Shown piece after piece: positions 33,934-43,165 of a stretch of 64,000 nt of DNA; positions within the stretch are counted from its first letter, which is position 1; every line of letters begins with the position of its first letter. The position numbers and the translations under genes were made by a program. The stretch lies in the NCBI GenBank assembly GCA_018644665.1, contig JABGQA010000096.1:1-64000 (forward strand). Direction: 5' to 3'. The DNA comes from Candidatus Poribacteria bacterium. Lineage in GTDB: Bacteria > Poribacteria > WGA-4E > GCA-2687025. Under the pieces are notes generated by a model. That model made no database searches and was not told the origin of the DNA. It worked only from the letters and a program-made list of their open reading frames with translations.

Positions 33934-36624
33934 TCAACCGGCGGTTGCAGGTAGGTCGAAGTGGAAGGACGTGCCCTTGCCGACGGTCGACTCGAAGTCC
34001 AAGACGCCGCCGAGCCGATCGACGATCGCCTTCGAAATGGCGAGACCCAGGCCCGAGCCATCCTGCGAACGCGTAGTTGTGCCGTCCAACTGCCGGAATC
34101 GAGCGAACACTAGCTCCCGCGCTTCGGCGGGTATCCCGGGGCCGTCGTCCGCCACGGTGACGCGTACGGCTTCGCCCAACGGCCCGATGGTCACGCGTAC
34201 GGGGCGGTCAGCCGGAGAGAACTTCGCCGCGTTCGAGAGGAGGTTGGCGAGCACTTGCGCCACGCGGTCGGGGTCAGCGCTAACGTAGCGCGGCGTGGCG
34301 TGGGCCTCGAGTTCCACGCGAACGCCGTACCGTTGCGCGTACGGGGCGTTCGCTTCGACGGCCTGCGCGACCAACGTCCGCATATCCACCGTCTGCATGT
34401 AGAAGGGCATGCCGCCGGCGTCGAGGCTCTGCAGCGCGAGGATATCGTCGACGAGGTGGAGCATTCGATCCGCGTTGCGCGACGCGATGTCGACCATCGA
34501 CTGCGCCTCCGCCGACACATCGCCCGCCATCCCGCCCGCCACCAGATCGACGGCCCCCTTGATGGCGCTCACGGGGGTGCGCAGCTCATGGCTGACGGTG
34601 GACACGAACTCGTCTTTGATCCGGTCCAATTCGTGGCGCTCCGACACGTCGCGTACCACCAACAGAGCCATCCTGGGGCCGCCGATGTCTAGCGGCGTCA
34701 TAGATAGCTCGAGCGGGAACGGCTTCCCGTCGGCGCGTCGACCTGTGACCTGGCGCCGTTCGGTGCCCTCGGCCTCGCTGTGCCCTTCCACGATCGCCGC
34801 CACCCGCTCCAGGACCGTTGGCAGGTCGTCGCGGGTGAGGAACCGCGAGATGTCCTCGCCGACCAGTTCGTCGCCGGCCGCGTGGAACACCTGCGCGGCG
34901 GCTGGGTTCGCCGACTCGATACGTGCGTCCGCGTCGACTGAGAGGATGCCGTCGGCCGCAGCGTCGTGGACGGCCTCCAGGCGGGAAGAACGCTCCTGCA
35001 CGTCCGAATGCGCGCGCGCAAGTTCACCTGTCCGTTCGTCGACAAGCTGCTCCATGCGGCCCGTCCGTCCGGTCATGACGAGCAAGGTCATCCCCACGAA
35101 GCCCGTGAACAGGAGACCCGCTGTCAGCACGCCCCAGGCCTGCCACCGTGACAGCGACTTGCCGAACCGTTCGGTCGGCGTAACGCGGAGCGTCCAGGTT
35201 CGCCCTCCCACGTGCAAGTGACGCGTGTGTACGAGCCCGTACGGGTCGGGTGGGGTCGATGCGCCGTCCGCGTTCTCGGGCCCGTATAGCGGTACGGGCG
35301 CCGCGGCATTGGTCCGGTCGACAATCGACAGACCGATTTCCGCGCTCTGTGTGGCTGCGAGCGCCGCGGACACGATGTCGCCTGCGCGGAACACTCCCGA
35401 CGCGTAGCCGAGAAGGGCCGGGGCGGCGGCGCTGGCGCCGGGCGTGGCGTCGTAGGCCGGCGCCAGGACGAGATACCCTTGCTGGCTGCCGGTTTCCTGG
35501 ACAAGCGTGATCGGCTCGGTGCCGGTCGCCGCGCCCGTAGCTGCGGCGCGCTCGAGGGCCGCCTTGCGCGCCGCGTTCGACGCCAGATCGAACCCAACGG
35601 CCGCCTCGTTCCCGGCGAAGGGCTCGATGAGATAGACAGGTACGTACTCGTCGCGTGGCGCCGCCGGTACCAACCCGTTGCCGTCCCGTTGCGTGAACGC
35701 GAACTGCGCCAGGCCGTCGGCGCGGGCGCGCGCCTCGTAGCCCGCCCGGTCCGCGTGGGACACGCGCGGCGCCCACGACAAGGCCTGCACGCCGGGATGC
35801 AGGAATCGGGCGGCGAAGTGGCCGAACTCCTCCCGGCTCGCGTCCGGCGCCACCTCCATGAGGCCGGCGATCGCCTTCGTGATTTGCGTATACGAGGTGA
35901 CCGTCTCGGCGACCCTGTCGCCCATCTCCTGGGCCTGGCGCTCGAATCTGGCTTGCGCCCGGTCCGCTTCCCACGCGCCGGCCCGGAAGAAGAGGAAGAC
36001 GGTGACGCCGAAGAGCAGGCAGAGCGGCGCGCTCACGGCCAAGCGTCGGCGCGTCACCATGCCGCGCGCGCCTGGTAGCCACACGAGCGTCAGGGGCGCG
36101 AAAACGAGCGCGCCGATGCTGTCGCCCACCCACCATGTCCACCACGTCATGCCGTAGACTGCCAACGGCACGGCGCCACTGAGGACCAACCCGCTCACGC
36201 CGAGAGTCGGGGACACGCAGCACGCGATCGGGCCGGCTATGACGACGAAAAGGGCTGCCGCGCCCTCGTCCTCGAGGGCCCTTGGGAAGCCGACGAGCCT
36301 CCGCACGAGGTAAGCGCCTGCCAACGCCTGCAGCGTGGCGCCGCACGCAGAATTCGTCGCGAGGATTCCCGCCGTCAGGCTGATTTCGCCGCTACCGGCA
36401 GCGAGCGTGCTGTAGAGGTTCGTCGGGAGTGCGCCCAGGAATACGCCGGCCCCCATCCGGTACCCACGAGCCAGGACAAACGCCAACGCGATCCCGGCTG
36501 CCGGCCAGACGGGCGCGGCAGGGCCGCCCCTGATGCTCAGGAGCAGCGACAGCCGCCCGGCCAGGTAGTACAGGGCCGCAAGCGTAAGCACGTACATGAG
36601 GTCGGATCGTAGCCGACGAGTCAT
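33934..36624 (-). CDS. Hybrid-sensor histidine kinase: MASE1-CHASE-PAS-HisKA-HATPase
   Basis: This is an 896-residue kinase. Residues 1-225 are a MASE1-type integral membrane sensor with about eight helices (RGGPAAPVWPAAGIALAFVL is typical). A CHASE-like extracytoplasmic part follows (ALSWAPRVSHADRAGYEARA, near residue 285), then a helix at about 500, a PAS domain with IESANPAAAQVFHAAGDELV, and HisKA with the phospho-acceptor His in FVSTVSHELRTPVSAI (about residue 676). The HATPase_c domain has N-box NLLSNAAKFSP, G1 DDGPGIP and G2 GSGLGLAIS. It should autophosphorylate on His and pass phosphate to an unlinked regulator. No receiver domain is attached and no response regulator gene is adjacent. 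Confidence 0.93.
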   Translation of the reverse strand: MTRRLRSDLMYVLTLAALYYLAGRLSLLLSIRGGPAAPVWPAAGIALAFVLARGYRMGAGVFLGALPTNLYSTLAAGSGEISLTAGILATNSACGATLQALAGAYLVRRLVGFPRALEDEGAAALFVVIAGPIACCVSPTLGVSGLVLSGAVPLAVYGMTWWTWWVGDSIGALVFAPLTLVWLPGARGMVTRRRLAVSAPLCLLFGVTVFLFFRAGAWEADRAQARFERQAQEMGDRVAETVTSYTQITKAIAGLMEVAPDASREEFGHFAARFLHPGVQALSWAPRVSHADRAGYEARARADGLAQFAFTQRDGNGLVPAAPRDEYVPVYLIEPFAGNEAAVGFDLASNAARKAALERAAATGAATGTEPITLVQETGSQQGYLVLAPAYDATPGASAAAPALLGYASGVFRAGDIVSAALAATQSAEIGLSIVDRTNAAAPVPLYGPENADGASTPPDPYGLVHTRHLHVGGRTWTLRVTPTERFGKSLSRWQAWGVLTAGLLFTGFVGMTLLVMTGRTGRMEQLVDERTGELARAHSDVQERSSRLEAVHDAAADGILSVDADARIESANPAAAQVFHAAGDELVGEDISRFLTRDDLPTVLERVAAIVEGHSEAEGTERRQVTGRRADGKPFPLELSMTPLDIGGPRMALLVVRDVSERHELDRIKDEFVSTVSHELRTPVSAIKGAVDLVAGGMAGDVSAEAQSMVDIASRNADRMLHLVDDILALQSLDAGGMPFYMQTVDMRTLVAQAVEANAPYAQRYGVRVELEAHATPRYVSADPDRVAQVLANLLSNAAKFSPADRPVRVTIGPLGEAVRVTVADDGPGIPAEARELVFARFRQLDGTTTRSQDGSGLGLAISKAIVDRLGGVLDFESTVGKGTSFHFDLPATAG

Positions 36625-36763
36625 TGCCCATCCCGCGAATTGGCTGCGCGGCTTCTAGGGCGGCTTGCGCGCAGCTAGGACCACGCGGGCGTCGACCTAC
36701 GCCGCAGTACGAACTATGACGGGATGTGTGTGCAGCAACGGCGTCGGCCGCTACGGCGATGGT

Positions 36764-36816
36764 GGCGTCCACCAGCGGTATGGTATCTCACATCCGACGC
36801 TGCGCGTGTGGACGCC
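36764..36816 (-). repeat. Inverted repeat downstream of the DUF4838 gene
   Basis: GGCGTCCAC (36764-36772) pairs exactly with GTGGACGCC (36808-36816), and flanking ATGG/CCAT bases could extend the stem across a small bulge. The 35-base loop is long for an intrinsic terminator and no T-run follows. It sits between the DUF4838 stop (36835) and the histidine kinase start (36624), in a 210-base gap without other features. Confidence 0.4.
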
Positions 36817-36834
36817 ATCGCGCAGGGCCGGATG

Positions 36835-38646
36835 TCACTCGGCGTCGGCGTGGTATTCGTCGTACCCCGCCTGCATGTAGTCCCATATGCCGCGGCGCCA
36901 CGTGTCCACTCGCTGACGCTCGACCTCGGTGGACGCTGCGTCCGTTGCCTCGTGTATGTCCGCCTCAAGCAGCGCCATGCGGTCCGGCGTCCCAAGGCGC
37001 CCCCACGACTTCTCGCGGGACGTACCGATGACGCCTTCCTCGCGGTTGATGTCCGCTATGCGCCGATAGAAGCGCCGCATGGGCGTCGAGGCGGCTCCGA
37101 AGTAGCTGTCGAAGAACTCGGCGACCGTGACCTCCGCGTCCGTGTCCGCGTCGAAGGCCGTCTGCATGTAGAGGTAGTAGTCCAACTGTTGCCCGATCCC
37201 ACACAGGAAGACGCCGCGCACGCCGTCCCGCGCGTACTGCTTCACCTCCTGCGAGATCATTTCGGGCATGAACGAGGGGAACGCCTTCCACCCCTCGATG
37301 AGGGCCGGCTCCAGCGGGTGGTGGAAGTAGTTCCAGAGGTAGATCGGACGGTCGCCCGCGTCGAGCCAGAGCCGGTACAGGTCCGCGTCGTTCGCGAAGA
37401 CGTCAGGGACGTAGCCGTAGCAGATCTGCAGGCAGGGCGCGACGCTGACGTTAGGCTCCAGCTCCAGGCCGAGCGGCGGGTACGCGTACGACGCGTACGC
37501 CAGCGCCGAGATGTACCGATCCGGGTGCGACTTCCCTACCTCCTTGGCGACGGCGTTGACGAACTGGAAGATGTAGTAGCTGCTCGCCCCGTTGCTGAAC
37601 ATCCCCGCGCCGCGCGTGTCCTGCCGACTGACGGCCAGCGCCTCTGCGCAGTTGTCGCACTCACACCACGAGGCGTTGTCGTCCGGCACGACGCCGAAGT
37701 GGTCACCCATGGCCTTCAGACCCTCGGGCAGCGAGACCCCGTCGAAGAAGTCGCGCGCGGCCTGCGCCATGTCCTGAACGAGCTTGGGATGCGTCAAGCA
37801 TAGCTGGCTGCCGGCGCCCCTCCCGACGGCCTGGTAGGCCGGGTCGTCGAACACCTCGGCGACGGTCTTCGTCCATATCGTGTGGTTGCCGGCCCACCGC
37901 TTGCCACCGATGCGCATGCGCCGCCAGTATAGGCGGAGTTGGTCTTCGGTTGGGGCGTCCCACTGCGCGTTCACGATGGGCCAACCGCCGCCGGTCGCGT
38001 GGCGATGGCGCAGGGATGTCGTGCGCCGCACGTCCTCGCCCTCGACGACGAGCGTGTCGCGCTCCGGCGTGATGATGTTGATCTCGGATGGGCCGTACCA
38101 GCGCACGCCGCAGAAGCGCTCCAGGAAGACGTACGTCGCGTAGCACGTGCCCTGGTCGTCGAACAGCCCGGGCAGCGTCAGCTCCAGTTCCCCGCCTGGG
38201 GCCGACGCGGTCGCGGAGCCGTAGTCGATCTGCCGGCGATACGACGCGACCGGCGCTCCGTACGTGTCGTATCCAAGCTCGGCCGCGCCATTCGCGCTGT
38301 CGTCTCGGTCCCTGCCGACCAGCGCCAAGGTGTCGGGCAGGAAGCGGATCATGTACTCCTGCGGCGCGAGATCGTCGGGGTCGATGCCGAGAGCGCGGGT
38401 CGTCGCGCTGTGACCCACGAGGACACGCGTACCCTCGACCGCCGCCTCGTCCGACACAATCGGGAGCGACGCGCCAGTCATCTTCCGCACATGGAGCTGT
38501 AGTTCCGCGGCCGCCAATGCCGCGGAGGGCGTAGGCTCCGATGCGGTCACGATAGTCGCTGCGGGCTCGCCATCGACCGCCAGAGTCAGGGCGGCGGAAG
38601 ACGGGGCGGACGCGTGCAAATACAGGCACAGAGTGAACACACTCAT
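36835..38646 (-). CDS. DUF4838 protein (glycoside-hydrolase-like, secreted)
   Basis: This 603-residue protein starts at ATG 38646 with GGAGAAGAGGA upstream and a hydrophobic N-terminus. The N-terminal part resembles the alpha-glucuronidase/GH20 accessory domain: AAAELQLHVRKMTGASLPIV and TRVLVGHSA. The centre has TYVFLERFCGVRWYGPSE, LCLTHPKLVQ and the Cys pair region DNASWCECDNCAEAL, all characteristic of DUF4838. DUF4838 proteins are thought to act on glycans but have no proven reaction. The position after a GNAT and the one-carbon fusion gene on the same strand, with gaps of 43 and 24 bases, suggests co-transcription rather than shared function. Confidence 0.85.
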   Translation of the reverse strand: MSVFTLCLYLHASAPSSAALTLAVDGEPAATIVTASEPTPSAALAAAELQLHVRKMTGASLPIVSDEAAVEGTRVLVGHSATTRALGIDPDDLAPQEYMIRFLPDTLALVGRDRDDSANGAAELGYDTYGAPVASYRRQIDYGSATASAPGGELELTLPGLFDDQGTCYATYVFLERFCGVRWYGPSEINIITPERDTLVVEGEDVRRTTSLRHRHATGGGWPIVNAQWDAPTEDQLRLYWRRMRIGGKRWAGNHTIWTKTVAEVFDDPAYQAVGRGAGSQLCLTHPKLVQDMAQAARDFFDGVSLPEGLKAMGDHFGVVPDDNASWCECDNCAEALAVSRQDTRGAGMFSNGASSYYIFQFVNAVAKEVGKSHPDRYISALAYASYAYPPLGLELEPNVSVAPCLQICYGYVPDVFANDADLYRLWLDAGDRPIYLWNYFHHPLEPALIEGWKAFPSFMPEMISQEVKQYARDGVRGVFLCGIGQQLDYYLYMQTAFDADTDAEVTVAEFFDSYFGAASTPMRRFYRRIADINREEGVIGTSREKSWGRLGTPDRMALLEADIHEATDAASTEVERQRVDTWRRGIWDYMQAGYDEYHADAE

Positions 38647-38689
38647 TCCTCTTCTCCGTGAGGGGGACGCGCATCGGCGCGCGAGGAGT

Positions 38690-39136
38690 CTACTGCTGTG
38701 GCGGGGCGCAGGTCATCACGTAGCGTTCGGGGAGTTCTTCGGTCACGGAGAATCCGAGCCGGTGGTAGAGGCGGCGGGCGGCGGGGTTCGCCTTGAGGAC
38801 GCGCAACGTGAGCGGAAGGCCACGATCGTGCGTATCGTCGATGAGATCGCGGATGATGCGCGTGCCGACGCCTCGCCGCTGATGGCGAGGGTGAATCGCG
38901 GTGAGATTCAGGAACACGCCCGAGTCGCCGCGATCGACGGCGACCACGCCAGCATCCTCGCCGTCGAGGACGACGATCTCGCGCTGGCCCGAACCCCACC
39001 GGTCTCGGAACATCGCCTGCTGGGCCGCGTCGTCCCAACCCCACGTCGCCTCGACGGCGTCGCGCAACGTGGCCACATGCAGCGCGTACAGGAAGTCGTA
39101 GTCGGCGTCCGTCGCCGCGCGTAGCGAGTATTCCAT
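38690..39136 (-). CDS. GNAT acetyltransferase
   Basis: This 148-residue single-domain GNAT starts at ATG 39136. It begins YSLRAATDADYDFLYALHVA, has the acetyl-CoA loop HPRHQRRGVGTRIIRDLID (RxxGxG type) and ends with ANPAARRLYHRLGFSVTEEL and YVMTCAP. Residue VFLNLTAIHP gives the beta-bulge strand. The N-terminus resembles GNATs in which an aromatic WGWDD loop covers the substrate. Substrate unknown. It lies between the one-carbon fusion and the DUF4838 gene on the minus strand. Confidence 0.9.
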   Translation of the reverse strand: MEYSLRAATDADYDFLYALHVATLRDAVEATWGWDDAAQQAMFRDRWGSGQREIVVLDGEDAGVVAVDRGDSGVFLNLTAIHPRHQRRGVGTRIIRDLIDDTHDRGLPLTLRVLKANPAARRLYHRLGFSVTEELPERYVMTCAPPQQ

Positions 39137-39160
39137 ACCGTGAGCGGAGACCCGCCGGGG

Positions 39161-41626
39161 TTACTTGCGCCCGTATTTGCGGCTGTACTCCGCGATCTTG
39201 GTGAAGATCTCGAATCCCGCAGCCATGTCGGACCCATCGTTGTCGGCGAGGGACCGCATGATGGACAGGATCTGCTTGCCGGGCTTCCGCTCGCCGTAGT
39301 CGACGGTTGGGTCCAAGACGGCAGCGGTGACGCCGTGCTCGAGCGCGACCTGCAGATACGCGCGGTTCACGGCGCGTCGGTTCGGCATCATGTGCGAGCA
39401 GTTCGACAGCCCGATGAGCGTCCGAACGCCCGAGAGTTCTGGATCGCTGGCAATGGCGCGGATGCCGTGCATCGTCTGGTGCGCGCGTTTGGCCTCGAGG
39501 TCGGCCGCGATGGGAGTGACGGCGGTGTCGTAGAAGATGTCGTCGGCCTCGAACCCAGCGTTCCGCAGCATGTCGAACATGTCGCGCGCGAGTCCGTGCG
39601 CCTGGTCCGGCGACTCGATGGCGACGGGCACGCCGTCCTTGTCTACCGTCTCGTGGAGCATGGCCACGACCTTGAACGGGTAGCGTTCACGCAACTCCAA
39701 GACGCCCTTGGGGTGCACCATGTTGATGGAGTTGAGCATGGGGAGCGTCTGGGGATCACGCGCGGTGCGGAAGTACTGGTCGATGCCCGCGACCTTCGTG
39801 TCGGGGTCCGAACTGTCGATGCACACCGGCACGCCGCGGCCGATGGTGTTCACCATGTCGACGTAGAAGCGCATCATGTCCGCGCGCTGCTCGGGGCCGA
39901 AATCGTCCACGTTGATCGCGAGGTAGTCAGCGCCCGCGTTTATCTGCGTGGCGATGACATCGTGGACGTAGGCCAACGGGCCGCTCATCTGCGCGCCCGC
40001 TTCCGTGCCCAAGCGTGCCATCGACCAGTTGACGCGAGGGATCTGCGCGTGCACGCTTTCGCCGACCACGGTTATCGGTAGCGTCTTTTCTCGCTGCACC
40101 TCCCCCGCGATGCGCGCGTTGTGGTCGAAGCCGGCCAGGTAGTTGATGACCGCGGAGCTTCCGCGCAGAGACGGCACTTTGCTGGACTGCACCTGCTCGG
40201 CCAATTCGCCCAGCTTGCCCCGCGCAAACGCGGCGTAGAAGACCAACTCACCGGCGCAGGTGACGTCGGCGTTCCCACACATGCCGGTCAGGGCGTCGCT
40301 GTCACCGCAAGGCAGGTTTGGAAGACCCTTGGCGCACGCGGCTTCGTTGCAGAGCGCATAGTAGTTCTCGGGCAGCCGGCAGTCGCCGCAATCCTTGCAT
40401 TCGACGAGGAGCGCTTTGGCAGCCCGCTCGGCTGCGTACAGCGCCCGCGCGCGGATGCCTTCGCGATCTGGATCCTTCGCCGCGGCTTTCGCGATCGCCG
40501 CGCCCATCCGGGAGTCGACGTCGACGACGTGGTCGTGGAAGAACTCGAGCCGCTTCTGTTGGGGCGTGCGCTTCGGCGCCTCGTCGGGGAGGATGAACTC
40601 CCCGTCGTCGCCGATGAAGTACTCGGCGCCCGGGGGCGCGAAATGGCACCACTCGCGCATGACCTCGGGGTCGACGCCGCCGTCCGATATCTCGTGAGCA
40701 CGCTCCACGACTTCGACGACATCGTTGTACGTAAGACCCCATCCGCCCAGGTGGACGCCACGGTAGCCCTGCGCCTGGAACAGCGCCGTCTGGTGCGCCA
40801 TGCGCGTGAGCGACGCCTCACGGCCCCGTCCTGCGCTGCGCCACTCTCGGCCCACCGTCGCCAGCAGGTCGTCGGAGGCGTAGCACCCAGGCAGATCGCC
40901 CGCGTGCATCTTCGTGGCGGCGCCCTTGGTGAGCAGATATACGTTGCCGAAGGTGGCCGCCTGCATATCATGCGCTCGGGCGTACCGGATCAGGTCCGCG
41001 CTCATGACAATGTCGTACCCCACCTGCGTGATGAGGAACGACGCGCCGGCCGTGACCTTCTTAAGCATCTTGGAATACTGCTGCCACGCGGACGCCAATG
41101 TGTATTTGTAAGGGTTCATCCCCGCGCCGGCCGCGAACTGGAATACGCCGTCCAGGTCTTCGGGGTCTTCCTGCCCGATGAACCGGCCGTTGACGTCCAT
41201 GGTCAACTGAAGCAGGCCGAGAGAGTCGAGGTCGAAGACGGGCTGCGAGTTGACGGGGTGGTCGCCCGTCAACGCCAGGACGTTCGCTACGCCGACGCTG
41301 CGCAGGTTGCGCAGGTGCGTCTCGAGGCCGTTGCGATTCAGGTCCTTGCACGCGACATGCGCGATGGCGTCCAAGCCATCCGGCAACGCGCCCACGGACT
41401 CGGCCCAGACGGTGAACGGGTCAAGGGTAGCCACGCCGCCCGGGCTGTGAGGAGACGTCACCGCGACGATTTTCGGACTCCCCGGGCGATGCTCGTACCG
41501 ATCCGCGAACGCCTCGAAGAAGTCTACGTAGCCCTCGACCCCGTCGGCGGGGGTCGTGAGCAATTCGACAGTCACGAGGAAATCTTCCGACTCCGCGATC
41601 TCACGCCGGAAAGGGCTCGTATTCAC
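39161..41626 (-). CDS. Three-domain folate one-carbon enzyme: MTHFR, MTHFR-C Cys cluster, methyltetrahydrofolate methyltransferase
   Basis: GTG 41626 begins MNTSPFRREIAESEDFLVTV, and the frame gives 821 residues. Residues 1-310 are a methylenetetrahydrofolate reductase barrel (VACKDLNRNGLETHLRNLRS, VLALTGDHP, ASFLITQVGYDIVMSADLIR). Residues about 405-465 carry the Cys-rich MTHFR C-terminal (MetV-like) motif, ECKDCGDCRLPENYYALCNE and CGNADVTCAGELV, likely for an iron-sulfur cluster. Residues about 520-821 form a pterin-binding methyltransferase barrel of the MeTr/MtrH type (YLAINVDDFGPEQ, CIDSSDPD, GLSNCSHMMP). In acetogens MetF, MetV and MeTr are separate proteins; here one chain could move methyl groups between a corrinoid carrier and the folate pool. 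No corrinoid protein is seen nearby. Confidence 0.87.
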   Translation of the reverse strand: MNTSPFRREIAESEDFLVTVELLTTPADGVEGYVDFFEAFADRYEHRPGSPKIVAVTSPHSPGGVATLDPFTVWAESVGALPDGLDAIAHVACKDLNRNGLETHLRNLRSVGVANVLALTGDHPVNSQPVFDLDSLGLLQLTMDVNGRFIGQEDPEDLDGVFQFAAGAGMNPYKYTLASAWQQYSKMLKKVTAGASFLITQVGYDIVMSADLIRYARAHDMQAATFGNVYLLTKGAATKMHAGDLPGCYASDDLLATVGREWRSAGRGREASLTRMAHQTALFQAQGYRGVHLGGWGLTYNDVVEVVERAHEISDGGVDPEVMREWCHFAPPGAEYFIGDDGEFILPDEAPKRTPQQKRLEFFHDHVVDVDSRMGAAIAKAAAKDPDREGIRARALYAAERAAKALLVECKDCGDCRLPENYYALCNEAACAKGLPNLPCGDSDALTGMCGNADVTCAGELVFYAAFARGKLGELAEQVQSSKVPSLRGSSAVINYLAGFDHNARIAGEVQREKTLPITVVGESVHAQIPRVNWSMARLGTEAGAQMSGPLAYVHDVIATQINAGADYLAINVDDFGPEQRADMMRFYVDMVNTIGRGVPVCIDSSDPDTKVAGIDQYFRTARDPQTLPMLNSINMVHPKGVLELRERYPFKVVAMLHETVDKDGVPVAIESPDQAHGLARDMFDMLRNAGFEADDIFYDTAVTPIAADLEAKRAHQTMHGIRAIASDPELSGVRTLIGLSNCSHMMPNRRAVNRAYLQVALEHGVTAAVLDPTVDYGERKPGKQILSIMRSLADNDGSDMAAGFEIFTKIAEYSRKYGRK

Positions 41627-42143
41627 GGTACTGCGTTGCCTCCCGGTCGAAGCGCCCCTTCGGCGCGTCGCCGTCTGTGATCGTGCAGGCGCTCGGCAGT
41701 TGGGTATCCCATCGCCGACTCACCCTGTCCCAGCCGCGGCCACGCGAGACGTCACACGCCTGTCCGTCGCCGTTGCGTCGCGCGGCGGTGGCAATAGTAT
41801 CGCGATGGTGCTCCGAAACAAGGCGGGATGCGCGCGGGGCGGCCATGCGGGCGCCAATGTGCCGAGTCCTTACCCTATGAGCGGTCAAGCGCTTACAGCA
41901 ATCTTGGGCGCGACGCCTCCCGGCGTCCCTAGCGCCCGATGCCCCATTCATAGACGACGAAACGCTCATCGCCAAGGGAAGACACCGGCAATGCAGTTGC
42001 CGCGCGGGAACGGAACTGCATCCGGCGCGGTGGAGTGGTTGTACGACCCTGAGTCTGTGCGCTGCCCTCGACAACGATGGGAGACCAAAGACGATGCGCC
42101 GACGCCGATCACACGTCACTGTCCGTACAGGGAACGCAACACG
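41627..42143. other. Divergent intergenic region, no riboswitch recognised
   Basis: The 517 bases between the divergent one-carbon fusion and RIO kinase genes hold no credible gene. GCGCC-CCTTC-GGCGC (41652-41666) is a short GC hairpin in the leader of the fusion gene. I looked for cobalamin and SAM riboswitch cores on the minus strand and found none. No strong promoter pair was identified. Confidence 0.5.
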
Positions 42144-42938
42144 ATGCAAGAACGACTGCTGCCGAAAGAGATCGTCTCCGAGCTAGACGGCGTCATGAAC
42201 GACAAGCTCGTCGAGTTCGCGGCGAAGCGCTACATCACCGACGTCTTATACACCGTGAAGAGCGGGAAGGAGGCGACGGTCTACTGCTGCCGCGCGCATC
42301 CGTCCGTTGGGTGCGAGTTGGTGGCGGCGAAGATCTACCGACCGGGGAAGTTCCGCGGGTACAAGAGCATGGACACGTATCGCGAGGGCCGCATTGTCTT
42401 CGACCAGCGCGAGGCCCGCGCGATGAAGAACAAGACCCGTCGTGGCCGCGACTTCCAGGAGACGGCGTGGACCGGCGTCGAGTTCTCCATGCTACAGCGG
42501 CTGTTCAAAGTGGGCGCGGACGTCCCGGAGCCGATCCTGCACACCCCTGCGTCGCCGCCTTTCGTGCCGGCCGCCGCTGTTCTGATGGAATTCGTCGGGG
42601 ATGAGGACGGGCCGGCGCCTATGCTCCGCAACGTCGAGCTGCCGTCCGAGGACGCGCGCGATCTGTTCGATCTGGTACTGGACAACGTCGAGTTGTGGCT
42701 GGCCTCGAACATCATCCACGGCGACCTGTCCGCGTACAACATCCTGTGTTGGGAGGACTCGCTGGTCGTCATCGACTTCCCGCAGGCGGTGGACCCGCGT
42801 CAGAACCCCAAGGCGTTCGACCTGCTCCTGCGCGACATCGGGAACGTCTGCACCTACTGGGAGAAGTACGGAGTGCGCGAGAGCGCCTTCGAGATCACGC
42901 ACGAACTATGGCAGCGGTGGCAGTTCGGACACCTGTAA
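42144..42938 (+). CDS. RIO1-like serine protein kinase
   Basis: ATG 42144 follows AGGGAA and starts MQERLLPKEIVSELDGVMND. The frame is open much further upstream but that part is not protein-like. The 264-residue protein has the RIO fold: ITDVLYTVKSGKEATVYCCR as glycine-poor nucleotide loop, LVAAKIYR with the ATP-binding Lys, the flexible segment YREGRIVFDQREARAMKN, the hinge VLMEFVGDEDG, the catalytic loop IIHGDLSAYNILCW and metal-loop VVIDFPQAVD. The residues needed for catalysis (K, D and N, D) are all present. Bacterial RIO kinases have unknown targets. The next gene on the strand begins 227 bases later. Confidence 0.92.
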   Translation: MQERLLPKEIVSELDGVMNDKLVEFAAKRYITDVLYTVKSGKEATVYCCRAHPSVGCELVAAKIYRPGKFRGYKSMDTYREGRIVFDQREARAMKNKTRRGRDFQETAWTGVEFSMLQRLFKVGADVPEPILHTPASPPFVPAAAVLMEFVGDEDGPAPMLRNVELPSEDARDLFDLVLDNVELWLASNIIHGDLSAYNILCWEDSLVVIDFPQAVDPRQNPKAFDLLLRDIGNVCTYWEKYGVRESAFEITHELWQRWQFGHL

Positions 42939-43165
42939 GGGGCGCGGCGCGGACGCCATCAGCGTGGCAGGCGCCGATGGCGGCGCGAACGTCGTCAGGT
43001 TGGGCCCGCCGGGCGCCTGTCTCTGGAGTCTCCTGGCGCCGCCGCCGCGCGCCGTGTCCTTCCCGCGCGTCGACGCGTGCGACATACTGAGCCAGCTACG
43101 CCCGTTGCGGGCGCGCATGCCGTGCGCGCCTGTTCGCGAAGAGCCCAAACGCCGTGCGAGGACAG

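Noticed and set aside
36724-37803. A 359-codon plus-strand frame
   Set aside because: It is antisense to the DUF4838 gene and made almost entirely of Val, Arg and Asp dipeptides typical of shadow frames.
41627-41900. Possible cobalamin or SAM riboswitch upstream of the one-carbon fusion
   Set aside because: None of the conserved core elements could be found on the minus strand; only a short GC hairpin is present.
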